Below, piece after piece: positions 8,089 through 18,808 of a DNA stretch of 64,000 nt. The number at the start of each line of letters is the position of its first letter. Within the stretch, counting starts at the first letter, position 1. A model generated the notes under the pieces. The model had not been told where the DNA came from and did no database searches. It worked only from the letters and a program-made list of their open reading frames with translations. Source of the DNA: Mesostigma viride (taxonomy: Eukaryota > Streptophyta > Mesostigmatophyceae > Mesostigmatales > Mesostigmataceae); NCBI GenBank assembly GCA_009746045.1, contig RPFO01000080.1:8040207-8104206 (forward strand), read 5' to 3'. The position numbers were made by a program, and so were the translations under genes.

Positions 8089-11000
8089 GAGGTACGCCAA
8101 CGCTTGCATCCTTCTGCATTCTCTCTCCTTCTACTTACTTATGAGTCAACTTACTATAATATCTTGGAACGTTCAGGGTCTAAATACTTATGGTGTTCGC
8201 ACCCAGGGACAGTCTAAAATATCTGCGCTCCAGGCACAACTAGCCAGTATCACTCAACCCTATGTCGGCCCATCTCATGAAATCTGGGTAGGCCTACAAG
8301 AACATAAATTTCCTGGAATAGACGCCAAAGCACTACAATCCTTTACAAGACGCACCCCAGACATGGAACGCAGATGGGCATGGGCACGGGGGACTAGTGG
8401 AGGCACTGCATTGCTACAATATCGACGTCCGCCACACCCTCATGTTCAACTGCACCCATGGGCCCAACACATAGATACTGCTCCCAACACATGGCAGGGT
8501 CGCTGGACCCGGCAATGCATCTCCTGGGGCGGTAAGACTGGCTATATTATATCGGTATATGCCCCCAACGAACACTCTGACCGTATAAAATTTTTTGATG
8601 ATTTGTTTGCTATGGTTGCCCCCCTCCTGGACCAATCTCATGAGGTCATACTGATGGGTGACTTTAATGTTGACCTAGACCATGGCCTTGGGCTTGAGAC
8701 GACCTCGTTAGCCAACCACCTCACACGCCTCTCACTACAAGATGTTATCAAACCTCGCGACCATCTGCATACTCGCGAGTCCACTCGTCAGGGCACCCGC
8801 ATCACTAGTCGTCTAGACTACATATTTATGTCACCCTTTTGGGCATCCCTCATTTGTCATGCAGAGGTCATACGCTCCACAGTTTTTTCTGATCACTACC
8901 CTTGCCTTCTCACCATGGTGTATCACTCCAGCCCCCCCAGAGGACCAGGCGTCCCTCGCCTCAATAAAAAGCTGCTGGCTGACCCCGCCTTTCGCACCCT
9001 AGTCCGAGAACAATGGCGGGACTGGAAAACTAAGCAAGTAGACTACCCAAGCACTACTCTCTGGATGCAAGCATGCCTCTCGCACATCCTTGACTCCTCT
9101 AAGGCATACGATCTAGAACAACGCCGCATAAAAGGCAAAGACTACAATTACTACAAACGAGTTATCACTATGTTGCAATCCAAACCCCGCCTAGCCCCGC
9201 ACGAGTTAACACGACTACAATTGTGCCAGACTGAGATGGATAAGCTACGCCTTGAACGCCACGCAGAAGCCCTAGATGTGGAAAATACATGGTGGCATGT
9301 CAAAGGTGAACGAATGAATAAGGAATTCTTTGCATTTATCCCACCCCCGCGCTCACAAACCACCATCACTGAAATTACAGACGAGACTGGCACCCATACC
9401 ACCCCTCAAGACATCCTACAATCTGGACATGCTTTTTTCTCCACCCTGTTCCGGACAGAACCCGACCCCTCTGCAAATACAGCCACACAAAAAATCCTCG
9501 ATGCTATTCCACACCGCCTCTCTCCGTCACAACAAGCTCTACTAGACGCCAGCCCCACTATGGAAGAAACATCTCTAGCACTTCAACATCTCAAAACCGG
9601 TAGCGCACCTGGTGCAGATGGCCTTCCAGTAGAGTTTTTTAAAACGTTCTGGCCCCTCATAGGCCGGGATCTCTACCAATGCATCCTGGAAATCTGGAAC
9701 ACCGAAACTGTTGTGGGCCAGTGGTCGGAAACAATCCTCATCCTCTTACACAAAAAAGGGGATAAAACAAGTTGGAAAAATTATAGACCCATTCGCATGC
9801 TCACAGTCCCTTACAAACTAGCCAGCAAACTCTTGCAACGCCGTTTCTATAGTGTACTAGATAATCTGATCGGCCCGGAACAAGTTGGATTCAGGTCCAA
9901 CCTACACATCAGCGACAGCATCACCATGATCATGGACATTGTTGATGACGCATGGCGCAACAATATTATAGGTCTTATTTTATTTTGGGATTTTGAAAAA
10001 GCATTCGACCGCATATGCTGGAAATATCTCGAGGCTATACTACACGGGCTTGGTTTTGGACCTAAACTTATTAAGGTCAGTCTAGGCATGATCAAATCCC
10101 TCACTTGGCACCTACTAATTAATGGACATAAATCCCAAATAGGCCATAGCACACGCTCCCTCCCACAAGGCGACTGTCTCTCTCCCCTTCTCTTTTTGCT
10201 CGCTCACGCTGGCCTCTTCTTTCTTCATCAACAGGACAGCCGTATTCAAGGCTACCCCATCCCTCACCACACACGTGGTCTGTTTCAAACTGCCTACGCC
10301 GATGACACTACTAACATTTGCACCTCCTTGCGTGATGTTGATGCTGTGCTTGACAATATATCTACATACTGTACCGCCTCCCAACAACGCTGCAACGTGC
10401 AAAAGTCCACGGGCTTGCATATTGGCAGAACAACCAACCCGACTCTCCAACCTACCAACCTGGCGGTGACATGGGTCCCGCCAGGAGGATACCACCTTTT
10501 GCATAACTGCCCTATCGGTCGGACAGCCGAAGGGAGGTTATTGGAAGTCAAAACCTTTCTATACGACGAATCACAACAACTGGGCAAACTTACTGGTGTA
10601 CAACAGGTGGCCAACCGCTGGGCTGGCGTACACCGCCTCAGCCTCCGGGGCAAGGTCCTCGTCACGAACCAGCTGCTGTTCTCCAAGTTGCTGTACTTCG
10701 GTCAGGCCCACCCACCGGATGAACACACCGTGTCTCTTATTCAACGACTGGGGCATAACTTTGTTTGGAAAAAATCGAGCGATCTCAGCCGCCAGGTACA
10801 CGGATGGATCAGAGAGTCAATGTCTTTTATGCCGTGGCCTCTTGGAGGACTAGGCTTACACAATATGCAATGGCGTTTATGGTCTGTGTATGCCAAACAA
10901 GTTATCTCTGCCCACATTGGTGTCAACACACACCCTGGATGTCTTCTGGCACGTGTAACCCTCTCACGTCTTACTCATCACTCCAATGGTATTTCCTGGC

Positions 11001-11224
11001 ACTCTGGAGCCGCACTGCTTACTGCTCGCCTCCCCTCCCCTAAGCTCACCAGAGGTCTTCCTTGGTACTGGGCTCGTATATGGCAAGGCTTTATGGCACT
11101 TAAACCCGACCGCCTATTATTCCCCACACTACGTGAGGAAGTTGCACGCCAACCCCTATTCTTTAATGATATATACCTCAACCCCCTTAATCGCCCCTTC
11201 GGATGCTTAACACGTCCCCTGTAG
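8066..11224 (+). CDS. LINE ORF2, N-terminal part: AP-type endonuclease and reverse transcriptase
   Basis: The frame is open from 8066; the likely start is the ATG at 8141 (MSQLTIISWNVQGLN), which begins the endonuclease domain directly. Endonuclease motifs in order: ISWNVQGLN, GLQEHK, LMGDFNVDL, SRLDYIFMS, FSDHYPC. RT motifs: GSAPGADGLPVEFFK, the KNYRPI region, motif A WDFEKAFDRICW, motif B SLPQGDCLSPLL, motif C AYADDTTN. The protein nicks target DNA and copies LINE RNA from the nick. The frame is clean for over 1000 codons, then stops at 11222-11224 exactly where another element is inserted. The missing C-terminus resumes at 12911. Confidence 0.9.
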   Translation: MHRLPRHERYANACILLHSLSFYLLMSQLTIISWNVQGLNTYGVRTQGQSKISALQAQLASITQPYVGPSHEIWVGLQEHKFPGIDAKALQSFTRRTPDMERRWAWARGTSGGTALLQYRRPPHPHVQLHPWAQHIDTAPNTWQGRWTRQCISWGGKTGYIISVYAPNEHSDRIKFFDDLFAMVAPLLDQSHEVILMGDFNVDLDHGLGLETTSLANHLTRLSLQDVIKPRDHLHTRESTRQGTRITSRLDYIFMSPFWASLICHAEVIRSTVFSDHYPCLLTMVYHSSPPRGPGVPRLNKKLLADPAFRTLVREQWRDWKTKQVDYPSTTLWMQACLSHILDSSKAYDLEQRRIKGKDYNYYKRVITMLQSKPRLAPHELTRLQLCQTEMDKLRLERHAEALDVENTWWHVKGERMNKEFFAFIPPPRSQTTITEITDETGTHTTPQDILQSGHAFFSTLFRTEPDPSANTATQKILDAIPHRLSPSQQALLDASPTMEETSLALQHLKTGSAPGADGLPVEFFKTFWPLIGRDLYQCILEIWNTETVVGQWSETILILLHKKGDKTSWKNYRPIRMLTVPYKLASKLLQRRFYSVLDNLIGPEQVGFRSNLHISDSITMIMDIVDDAWRNNIIGLILFWDFEKAFDRICWKYLEAILHGLGFGPKLIKVSLGMIKSLTWHLLINGHKSQIGHSTRSLPQGDCLSPLLFLLAHAGLFFLHQQDSRIQGYPIPHHTRGLFQTAYADDTTNICTSLRDVDAVLDNISTYCTASQQRCNVQKSTGLHIGRTTNPTLQPTNLAVTWVPPGGYHLLHNCPIGRTAEGRLLEVKTFLYDESQQLGKLTGVQQVANRWAGVHRLSLRGKVLVTNQLLFSKLLYFGQAHPPDEHTVSLIQRLGHNFVWKKSSDLSRQVHGWIRESMSFMPWPLGGLGLHNMQWRLWSVYAKQVISAHIGVNTHPGCLLARVTLSRLTHHSNGISWHSGAALLTARLPSPKLTRGLPWYWARIWQGFMALKPDRLLFPTLREEVARQPLFFNDIYLNPLNRPFGCLTRPL

Positions 11225-11225
11225 A

Positions 11226-12910
11226 AACTCAGTCCTAAAAATAGGACTGAGTATACCATCTTTGAGATCATGTGGCGGTAAGGGTAGGGGGGTACCCCAT
11301 ATATTTGATATGCATCATAGCACTCAATATCATGCTAATGCTTGGGCATGTGCTTAAAAAATCATATGTTGACCAAATCATGTAAAATTATACATGACTC
11401 TCAACCCTTACTCGCGATTTTGGAATTTTCTGTGGAAGCACGAGTGTGTAAAATCCAATAAAATCCATATTCACTATTAAAAATCATAGGCGTGTAGATA
11501 TTAGAGTTCTTGAACTGTGGAAAAAAACTGGACTCAATTCGGCCACTGGCACTGCCTGAAACATGCAAAACACTGCCAGTCCTATAAATAGGACTGGGCC
11601 TTGGTAACAAAATGCTAGCATGGGAGTGAGGTCGTACTACACACCACCGTGGCCACCAACCATGCCAATCAACTCATTTCCCTTCCAGCATAATAGGACA
11701 ACATGCTTGCATCATCATATTGCAGTTATATTATACCTTATAATGTGTGAGAGCCTATGCAAGCACGTAGGGAATGGGTTTGGATACCTACCCACGAAAG
11801 GGTTTTTTTTGTGTGTTAACCACGAATGTATTGGGCAGGTTAAGCATATTTCAAGTGTCTCTAACAAGAATGGACATGGATGAAACTGTTTTGCCTTGCC
11901 ATGGCATGGCCAACATACTTGCTGGCACATGATGACAGTGGTTTACCACCAAGATCTTTCACTCACCCATATAAGCTTGAAAGCACCCTTGACGAGGCCC
12001 ATGGCCACACAATTATGCAGTATGAACGTAGCAAAAGAATAACTAACATCTATGAAGGTGTTTAAACCCATACAGCGCCTAAAAACCTGCACAACTACAC
12101 CAGGGCAAGGCAAATGCCTGGCAACATCATCTAAAAAGGGGGTTTTGGAGAGGGGCAGGCAACGGTCAAGAAAGAGCATCAAGACTCGAAACTGGCAACA
12201 CCTCGCAAGCTTAAACTCATGTAAGAACATCAAGAAATGATGAGACAACGATATTCCGGCTTTACCTTGCATGGCTGGCGTTACCTTGGCCCAGGCGGTG
12301 CCCGCAAAAGTGGAACTTTGAGGCACACACACCATGAAGTGACAGAGTGGTCGAAATCATCAAATCTATACTGCCACTAAGTCAATTCTATGACCATGCA
12401 TGATAACAAGTAGAAAGAAACCTATAAACCCTTTGACTTGCGCCGGAAAGCAGTTGTAGTAATCAATTCCGTCGGCCTGCCTGATCGCAGCTTTTTCCAG
12501 CAAGAACGGTGCCGACACCTAGTAAATCGCATTTCCGCGAGCTGAAAATTGACTTGTATCATCTCTATGATATATAAAAACTATTTCCTGAGTTTGGCCA
12601 GCTATATCGTCGGAAAACGTAAACTGCATGCATGGGCGCAAGCCGCCATGGCTAGGTCGTGCATTTCCGGAACACACGTTTCACGTGGAAAAGTACCCTT
12701 ACCACCTGTTCTTTGACCGTACATTTAGCCGCTCATACCAAATCCAAAAAAATCGCAAAAATAGGTCCAAGAAAGATCTTTTCACGTAGTATTTGAATAA
12801 ATTTTGAGGGAATTTTTTTGACAAACCTTCCGATCGGGGCAAATTTTCTACGAAACCCCAAATCTCAGTCCTAAATTTAGGACTGAGTTGAACTCAGTCC
12901 TAAAAATAGG
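11226..12910. mobile_element. 1.65-kb non-coding insertion with palindromic CAGTCCTA ends
   Basis: It interrupts LINE ORF2. The 20-base sequence AACTCAGTCCTAAAAATAGG is at both edges (11226-11245 and 12891-12910), so the inserted body is about 11246-12890 if this is a target duplication. Palindromes of the type CAGTCCTA-(A/T)n-TAGGACTG occur at the left edge (11228-11253), inside (11580-11600) and at the right edge (12864-12887). The right edge also forms a hairpin, GGACTGAGTTGAACTCAGTCC. I found no credible ORF, so it appears non-autonomous. It cannot be assigned to a superfamily from these ends. Confidence 0.65.
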
Positions 12911-14275
12911 TGTGGCTACAGACGACGTGTTAAGTGGCCCTAACCCCTATGAAGGCTTCATAACATCCCCCCACCCTGTAACCACTATTCTCCACCTGTA
13001 TATTCTCCACGGTGACTGCTACCGCCTCTTAACATATAACGAACTGGCTGCCTGGGTCCCCAATATGCCTACTTATGCTGCCTGGGCCGCGCTAGTACAA
13101 GCCATACCCCCACGCTGGCACACACTCATGACTTCTCCCCGTGCCCCCTATAAAGCTGGTGAATGGTGTTGCTTTTGTCCATACAGCACGACCGCAACAT
13201 GCTCGGGGAAGGTCGGTGATCGCAGAACTCCCCCTTGGAACCCTACACGTTCAACTACTGGCGCCGCTGAGCGGCCACAATGGCTGTTTGGCTCAACTTA
13301 CAACTGCAGTGGTATTCCTCCCCACCCAGCTATGCCACCGGATTCGGGTTGTACCTTGGTCCCTTGAACAATCATGTGTATACCAACCCAACCCCAACCT
13401 TCCAGACGCTGCTATTATTTGGCTACATGTGGGATCAACTCGCCTGGACATGTTGTCATTGGATCCAGTGGAATTTGGCTGGGTGCTAAATCAGGGTGAC
13501 AGCAGAATTGTAAAAGGCCTTTACGAGTACACGGCAGAGTGGGGCTACACAATACTCCGGCATAAAAACCATCAATTCCACCCCGGACGGACACGCTGGG
13601 GCGCTACTGAGTGGCCTGGCCACACCTGGGTCCGCAACATCACCCTCGCCGTTGACCACCCGCTGATTGATCGCCGCGCGACCGACGTACAACACCTCTT
13701 GATGCACCGGTCCATCGGGGTAGGGGAGATCCTTCACCGGCGATTTCACCACCCTGCTACTTGTTTATGTACCCGGCCAACCCCACTGAAACTGTGGAAC
13801 ACCGATTTTTATGGTGTAACCTCCAGGGAGTTTGGACCTGGTTGATTGGTTTATGGGCAGCCTGGACATCTGAGCCTATCATACCGGTGTCTACCCGCTC
13901 AATTATCTTTGGCATCACTGGCACCCCTGGCCTTGAGCTCACCTTTTCACAACAAGCGTGGATATGGCTCCGCACATGCATGTTATATACAATCTGGACG
14001 GTGCGAAACGATGTGGTGTTCAATAGGCGCACAGTTTTCGACAAAGCTGGGGTTCTCTCACGCTTCATTTACCTATGGAACTCCGGCATGCGACGCTACT
14101 GGATGGTTGCAAATGAACAAAACAAAATCTGGGACCCTGGCGCGGACCAGGATAAGCCCAGCCCACTTGAGATCTTTCATGACCTCATGGGCAAAAACAG
14201 GATCTTTACCCACATGCCCAATGACAACCCCTTAGAAGTCCAGTGGCTTCCGTGGTCTAGTAAGGCTCCGTTTTA
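12911..14275 (+). pseudogene. LINE ORF2, C-terminal part with zinc-binding region (frameshifted)
   Basis: Continues ORF2 after the nested insertion (VLSGPNPYEGF onward). Compared with the intact frame at 21031-22350, this copy carries two small insertions: four bases near 13210 (extra TCGG) and about five near 13770. These shift the frame twice. The zinc-binding region reads HRRFHHPATCLC...ETVEHRFLWC, as in plant LINE zf-RVT domains. A following Trp-rich domain (WIWLRTCMLYTIWTVRND) ends at SSKAPF. No RNase H domain was recognised. Confidence 0.8.
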
Positions 14276-14360
14276 GCCACTGCCATCTTGATACCCTAGG
14301 CTTAGCAGGGATTAACTACTGGCTATATTTGGAATAAACGTACACCTATTTACCTGGAAA

Positions 14361-14668
14361 ATTACCGCGACGGGTCTTGGTTGGTAATCTACCACCTGTA
14401 GATTAGGTGCCAGTGATCCGATGCTGTAAGATACGTTTCAGTAAGTTACTTCGGGGATCTTTGCCTGTACACGGCCAGATGGATAATTATATTGTAATGG
14501 AGAAGTGGGAGAACGTGCGTGTCTATTAGCAAATGCAGCGAAATATAAAAATGTAGTTATCAGCCTTTTTCGCCTATTCAGCAGTTGTCGTTGTCGGCCG
14601 TTGTCATTAAGCGGCTATAGATTATGTGTGCTGGGGCCGGTGAAAAGACGCTAGCAAAGTTCGTCTGA
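14361..14668. other. LINE right flank, no gene seen
   Basis: Begins with the right target-site duplication of the LINE. The next 300 bases are AT-rich, with no ORF or repeat I can support. Confidence 0.4.
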
Positions 14669-15779
14669 ATGGCGTCCAATAGAGGGGATTTTATTCTTAG
14701 TGGATTGTTGGACGAGGAGAAGGCGAGGTTGCTGGCGGAGAATGCGAAAGAGCAGAGGGAAGCAGCGGAAGCCGTGCGTGGAAGATGAGGTAACGGGATG
14801 GAGTGTGGGCCCTGGCTTCTGGTTATGAAATGATGGCGGTTGCAGGCCAGCCGTGCTCGCTGGTAATGGGTGCGTGGTGTTGAAATCCAAGTTCTGCGCG
14901 TATTCTGTTTTTTGGTCAATGATTGAAGGGATGTCGCCTTGTTTTATTTTTGTGCATCTGCGTCCCGTCGTGACTGCCTCGTCATGGACGCCCAGGGGTA
15001 GAAGTTCGAACGAGGGAATGATTTTTCAAACGCCTGGATATGTTATGATAGTACGAATAAATGGTAATGGGTAGAGGCGGCCAAAATTTTGTTGGAAGTG
15101 TGCCAACGCCGCACATACGACTTGAACAACCCTAGGTATCTTAGGAAAAGGAAACACGGATACGTCGGAGTGGAGGAAGAGGAAGACGATGACGATGGTG
15201 AAGACGGAGAGGTTTACAATGGAGGCCTTGAGAATGGGGAGACATTGAAGCAGGAGAGCAGGGTAGCGGTGAGTGGCCCGTCATGAATTACATTGTGGTT
15301 GCAGTTGTTAGCGAGGCGTGTTGATTGCTTCTTGCCGCGGGTAATCGCTAGCGTGCATAACCTTCTTTTTTCAACAGGTGTTCTGGTGCATTGACTGCCG
15401 CAAAGCAATTAATGGGACTGATTATGTGCCTATCATGCCGTTTGGGAATCATACATTGCCAACATTTCGTGTTTAGAAGGCGCGCCTTCAGAAGCATATT
15501 CAGCACCGCACGAGCCAGGTGCTGAAGGCGTGCTTGGAGAGGAAGGGGTATAAAGTGCGCATGACCGCATCGAAGAAGAAGAAGCAGCAGGAATCGGGCA
15601 AGACCATGATAACCGAGCCAGGATTGGCTTTCGTGCATGCAGTACATGGTGCGGCGCAGGCAGTGAATGCTGCATCGATTGCAGCGGTGCAGCCTGTGGC
15701 CATGGCGGTGCAGGGCGCGGGTCCTGAAGTGTGGGCGTTGGCGAAGCAGATTCACGATGCTGTCATGGCCACGTTGTGA
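14669..15779 (+). pseudogene. Zinc-finger-like gene or transposase N-terminus with premature stop
   Basis: An ATG frame at 14669 (MASNRGDFILSGLLDEEKAR) ends after 39 codons. A second open segment (LLEVCQRRTYDLNNPRY..., acidic EEEEDDDD run) ends at 15268 exactly before GTGAGT, a consensus donor. A pyrimidine-rich CTTTTTTCAACAG acceptor gives the next segment from 15378 in phase 0. That segment reads VFWCIDCRKAING...LPTFRV, then an in-frame TAG, then KARLQKHIQHRT and a Lys-rich helix. A CX2C followed about 35 residues later by HxxxH resembles a BED-type zinc finger, common in hAT transposases and derived genes. The TAG falls inside the finger, so this copy is probably dead or has another splice. 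Confidence 0.4.
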
Positions 15780-16929
15780 AGCCAAGGAATGGGTGTTGGT
15801 TCCAGTCAGGTGCCTCGCCCGGAGGAAGCTTTTCTGCTGTAAGCAGAGGTGCGGCATGAAGCATTTGCAATCGCCATGAGAGCAGTGGAGATGTCTGCGG
15901 CATTGGGAGATCTGCAGACAATTGCAGGAGGACATTGTGCGGTACGCTTGTAGGGTGTATGCTGTGTTGTTCCGCTCGCTAATGGACATGTGCCCCTGTA
16001 ACCTCTTCCAGGCTAGTATCTGCTATCCACCTCTTCAGGCTTGAAAAGTAAATTGCTGTACGGTTCACAATTGGCATGGCTTGACATGCACGCGTCCTTG
16101 ACTGTGGTCTGCATGGGTTTGGGGTTTAGCGGTTTACATCAGACTCTGCTGTGTATCTGCTTAATCAGCCGACGTGTCACATGGGGACAGCAACGGCGCT
16201 GGGATGCAGCCCGGTGTGAATGCGAGTAAGGTACGCGCTGTCATGCATGGCGGATGGGGCGTGGAAGCCACGACCCACGTTTTTGTGTGTGCACGGGGGG
16301 CTAGGGGGCAAGTCGTTGTGTTGCTGCCATCCATATGGCCATGGATATGCGGGAAGCTTTCCCTGTACCCATACTTAATGATGCATGGACTGGTTGTGAC
16401 AGCCAAGGGTTTAGCTGTCGTGGGTTTGCTGACTGATCATGGCAGGCTGCTAGGCCCCTGCTAGAACAGCCATAGCGCGGTTACTGCTATGTCTTGCCCG
16501 TGCTAACTGATGCTGCAGCCATGCGTGGAGCGCGAATCGTCCCGAGAGGAGAAGGAGGAGGCGGGGCCGGTGCACCCATGGGCAGGGCCGGAGAAGAAGG
16601 ACGCGGAGCACCCAGTGTGGGAGAAGGAGAAGGCGGGGAAGCACTGAAGCTCCACCCCATGTCAGGCCTCTAGTATAGGTGCCAGTTAACTAAACCCATG
16701 CACGTGCAGGTTGTAGCTCAGAATGTATTTAAAATCATATGCCCCTTTTCAGGTATATGTGTAACAGTGACTCCCAACGGATATATGTTCCTAATTTATT
16801 AAATTCTTACTGAATAATTGTTGTCTTTATGAACCCATGAAGAGCAAAGCCCGGTGGGGAGTACATGTAACGCATTACCACGAGAAGGGGTCCCCACACC
16901 GCATTTCTTCGCTCTCTGTTCCTATGCAG
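15780..16929. other. Intergenic or intronic sequence with no supported gene
   Basis: Contains a GCGAGTAAG|GTACGC donor-like site near 16230 and a Gly/Glu-rich frame near 16510-16650 (MRGARIVPRGEG), neither convincing alone. At 16770-16805 a CTCCCAACGG hairpin half is followed by AT-rich sequence, a decayed member of the retroposon-tail family. Confidence 0.3.
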
Positions 16930-17049
16930 AACAAGAAGAGGTGGAAGACCAATGTCCCGGCTCACACGCCAGCCCATGTGGGTAAGCCCCCTCCCCCAAA
17001 GCGGAAGGGGCGCTTTGGGGAGAAGTGTAGTGAGGATTTTGTAGACTAG
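16930..17049 (+). CDS. Conserved basic C-terminal ORF fragment of a tailed retroposon (copy A)
   Basis: 39 residues, NKKRWKTNVPAHTPAHVG then KPPPPKRKGRF and an acidic end, stopping at 17049. The same coding end occurs at 37387-37482, including the upstream CTATGCAG. The KPPPPKRKGRF segment is basic and could bind nucleic acid or act as a nuclear signal. About 80 bases after the stop comes a CTCCCAACGGAG hairpin, then GCATGTTATAATTTTATTT, the family tail. It is probably the end of an element ORF. The start is unknown, and a splice acceptor at the CAG is possible. Confidence 0.4.
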   Translation, partial: NKKRWKTNVPAHTPAHVGKPPPPKRKGRFGEKCSEDFVD

Positions 17050-17175
17050 ATAGCTTAGAGTTAGCTTATTTCGATGTCGCGGCTTGACCCACCTTTACCC
17101 ATTCAGCAAGGAATATGCATGTGCTGCATGATCTCCCAACGGAGGCATGTTATAATTTTATTTGATTCTTTAATG
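17050..17175 (+). repeat. Retroposon 3' UTR with hairpin and AT tail (copy A)
   Basis: CTCCCAACGGAG at about 17133-17144 followed by CATGTTATAATTTTATTT. Same structure as 37590-37620, 46865-46912 and 46996-47045. Confidence 0.55.
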
Positions 17176-17513
17176 TAGTGTCTTGGGGCATGATGCAGAT
17201 GAGATTTGTAACTTCCGTGTAATTATGTTTCTAAAGAGATTAGCATAGTACTCTAAACATGCCCATGCGCATGACACGCAAGTACTAACTTACTTACACC
17301 AGACCTGGCAATAAACAAGCATTGATGGGATGGACCCAGCGATACATAATGGGCGTGCATGCGTAAAAAATATACACTATGCATGGCCCAATGGGCATGC
17401 ATTCAAATAATTACAAATGAAGGCCGCCATGAGAGCACTGAAGCTAAACCAGACCGGGCCACAATTAACCCTCCAGCACCAAAGTTCCACTGCATCATGT
17501 AAGACAAGCCTGA

Positions 17514-18428
17514 CATCCATCCATCCATCCATCCATCCATCCATCCATCCATCCATCCATCCATCCATCCATCCATCCATCCATCCATCCATCCATCCAT
17601 CCATCCATCCATCCATCCATCCATCCATCCATCCATCCATCCATCCATCCATCCATCCATCCATCCATCCATCCATCCATCCATCCATCCATCCATCCAT
17701 CCATCCATCCATCCATCCATCCATCCATCCATCCATCCATCCATCCATCCATCCATCCATCCATCCATCCATCCATCCATCCATCCATCCATCCATCCAT
17801 CCATCCATCCATCCATCCATCCATCCATCCATCCATCCATCCATCCATCCATCCATCCATCCATCCATCCATCCATCCATCCATCCATCCATCCATCCAT
17901 CCATCCATCCATCCATCCATCCATCCATCCATCCATCCATCCATCCATCCATCCATCCATCCATCCATCCATCCATCCATCCATCCATCCATCCATCCAT
18001 CCATCCATCCATCCATCCATCCATCCATCCATCCATCCATCCATCCATCCATCCATCCATCCATCCATCCATCCATCCATCCATCCATCCATCCATCCAT
18101 CCATCCATCCATCCATCCATCCATCCATCCATCCATCCATCCATCCATCCATCCATCCATCCATCCATCCATCCATCCATCCATCCATCCATCCATCCAT
18201 CCATCCATCCATCCATCCATCCATCCATCCATCCATCCATCCATCCATCCATCCATCCATCCATCCATCCATCCATCCATCCATCCATCCATCCATCCAT
18301 CCATCCATCCATCCATCCATCCATCCATCCATCCATCCATCCATCCATCCATCCATCCATCCATCCATCCATCCATCCATCCATCCATCCATCCATCCAT
18401 CCATCCATCCATCCATCCATCCATCCAT
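17514..18428 (+). repeat. (CATC)n microsatellite, 915 bp
   Basis: About 229 uninterrupted units with no visible variant unit. Every frame on both strands is open, giving IHPS or MDGW polypeptides that are not genes. It directly abuts a truncated retroposon 3' end at 18429, so it may have grown at that element's 5' junction. Confidence 0.98.
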
Positions 18429-18728
18429 TGATCGGGGTATAGTCCTAGTACAGCCATGCTACGTCCTGGCTATGATGAGATTACTTGCCCACGCTCCTAG
18501 TGTTATGCCATGCTCACATGGGTCTTATTGCACCCACAGATTGCCGGATCGTTAGCGTGTCCGTTTAGCTAGCGTTCCCGAATGCAGCTGTGGCATGCCT
18601 TAGGCATGAAGGAGACTGGGGGTCTCTGCCCTTTCTCCTGTTGTGCACACACAGGGATTAAAAGCACTTCGGTGCTCCGTGACTCCCCAACAGGAGCACG
18701 TGTTTAATTAATTAATTAATTAATTAAT
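18429..18728 (+). repeat. Retroposon 3' end with hairpin and (TTAA)n tail (copy B)
   Basis: Aligns, inverted, with 49077-49370 over its whole length. It ends GTGACTCCCCAACAGGAGCACGTG followed by (TTAA)n. An AAGCACTTCGGTGCT hairpin lies just upstream. 5'-truncated at the (CATC)n boundary. 47165-47400 is a more diverged member. Confidence 0.75.
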
Positions 18729-18808
18729 CGGGGTTAGCTAATGCTCCTTGACTCCCTAATGGGGGCATGAGTTTAATAAATGAATTAAGTAGTTAGTTAA
18801 TTAATCAG
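18729..18808 (+). repeat. Second hairpin and AT tail in tandem (copy C)
   Basis: TGACTCCCTAATGGGGGCATGAG followed by TTTAATAAATGAATTAAG-type sequence. It is a diverged tail directly after copy B, as if one element inserted into or next to the tail of another. Confidence 0.5.

Larger units (their letters stand above)
5886..14360 (+). mobile_element. Full-length L1-type LINE with nested insertion
   Basis: Flanked by AATTACCGCGACGGG at 5871-5885 and 14360-14374, a 14-15 bp target-site duplication of target-primed insertion. It contains a 577-bp 5' UTR, ORF1, and ORF2 with apurinic endonuclease, RT and C-terminal zinc-finger regions, and ends TTTACCTGGAAA without a long poly(A). A 1.65-kb element interrupts ORF2 at about 11226-12910. 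The C-terminal third is nearly identical to the truncated copy at 20948-22350, so the family was recently active. Confidence 0.9.

Noticed and set aside
17377-18457. Long MDGW/IHPS repeat proteins on both strands
   Set aside because: They are translations of the pure (CATC)n run, which leaves every frame open.
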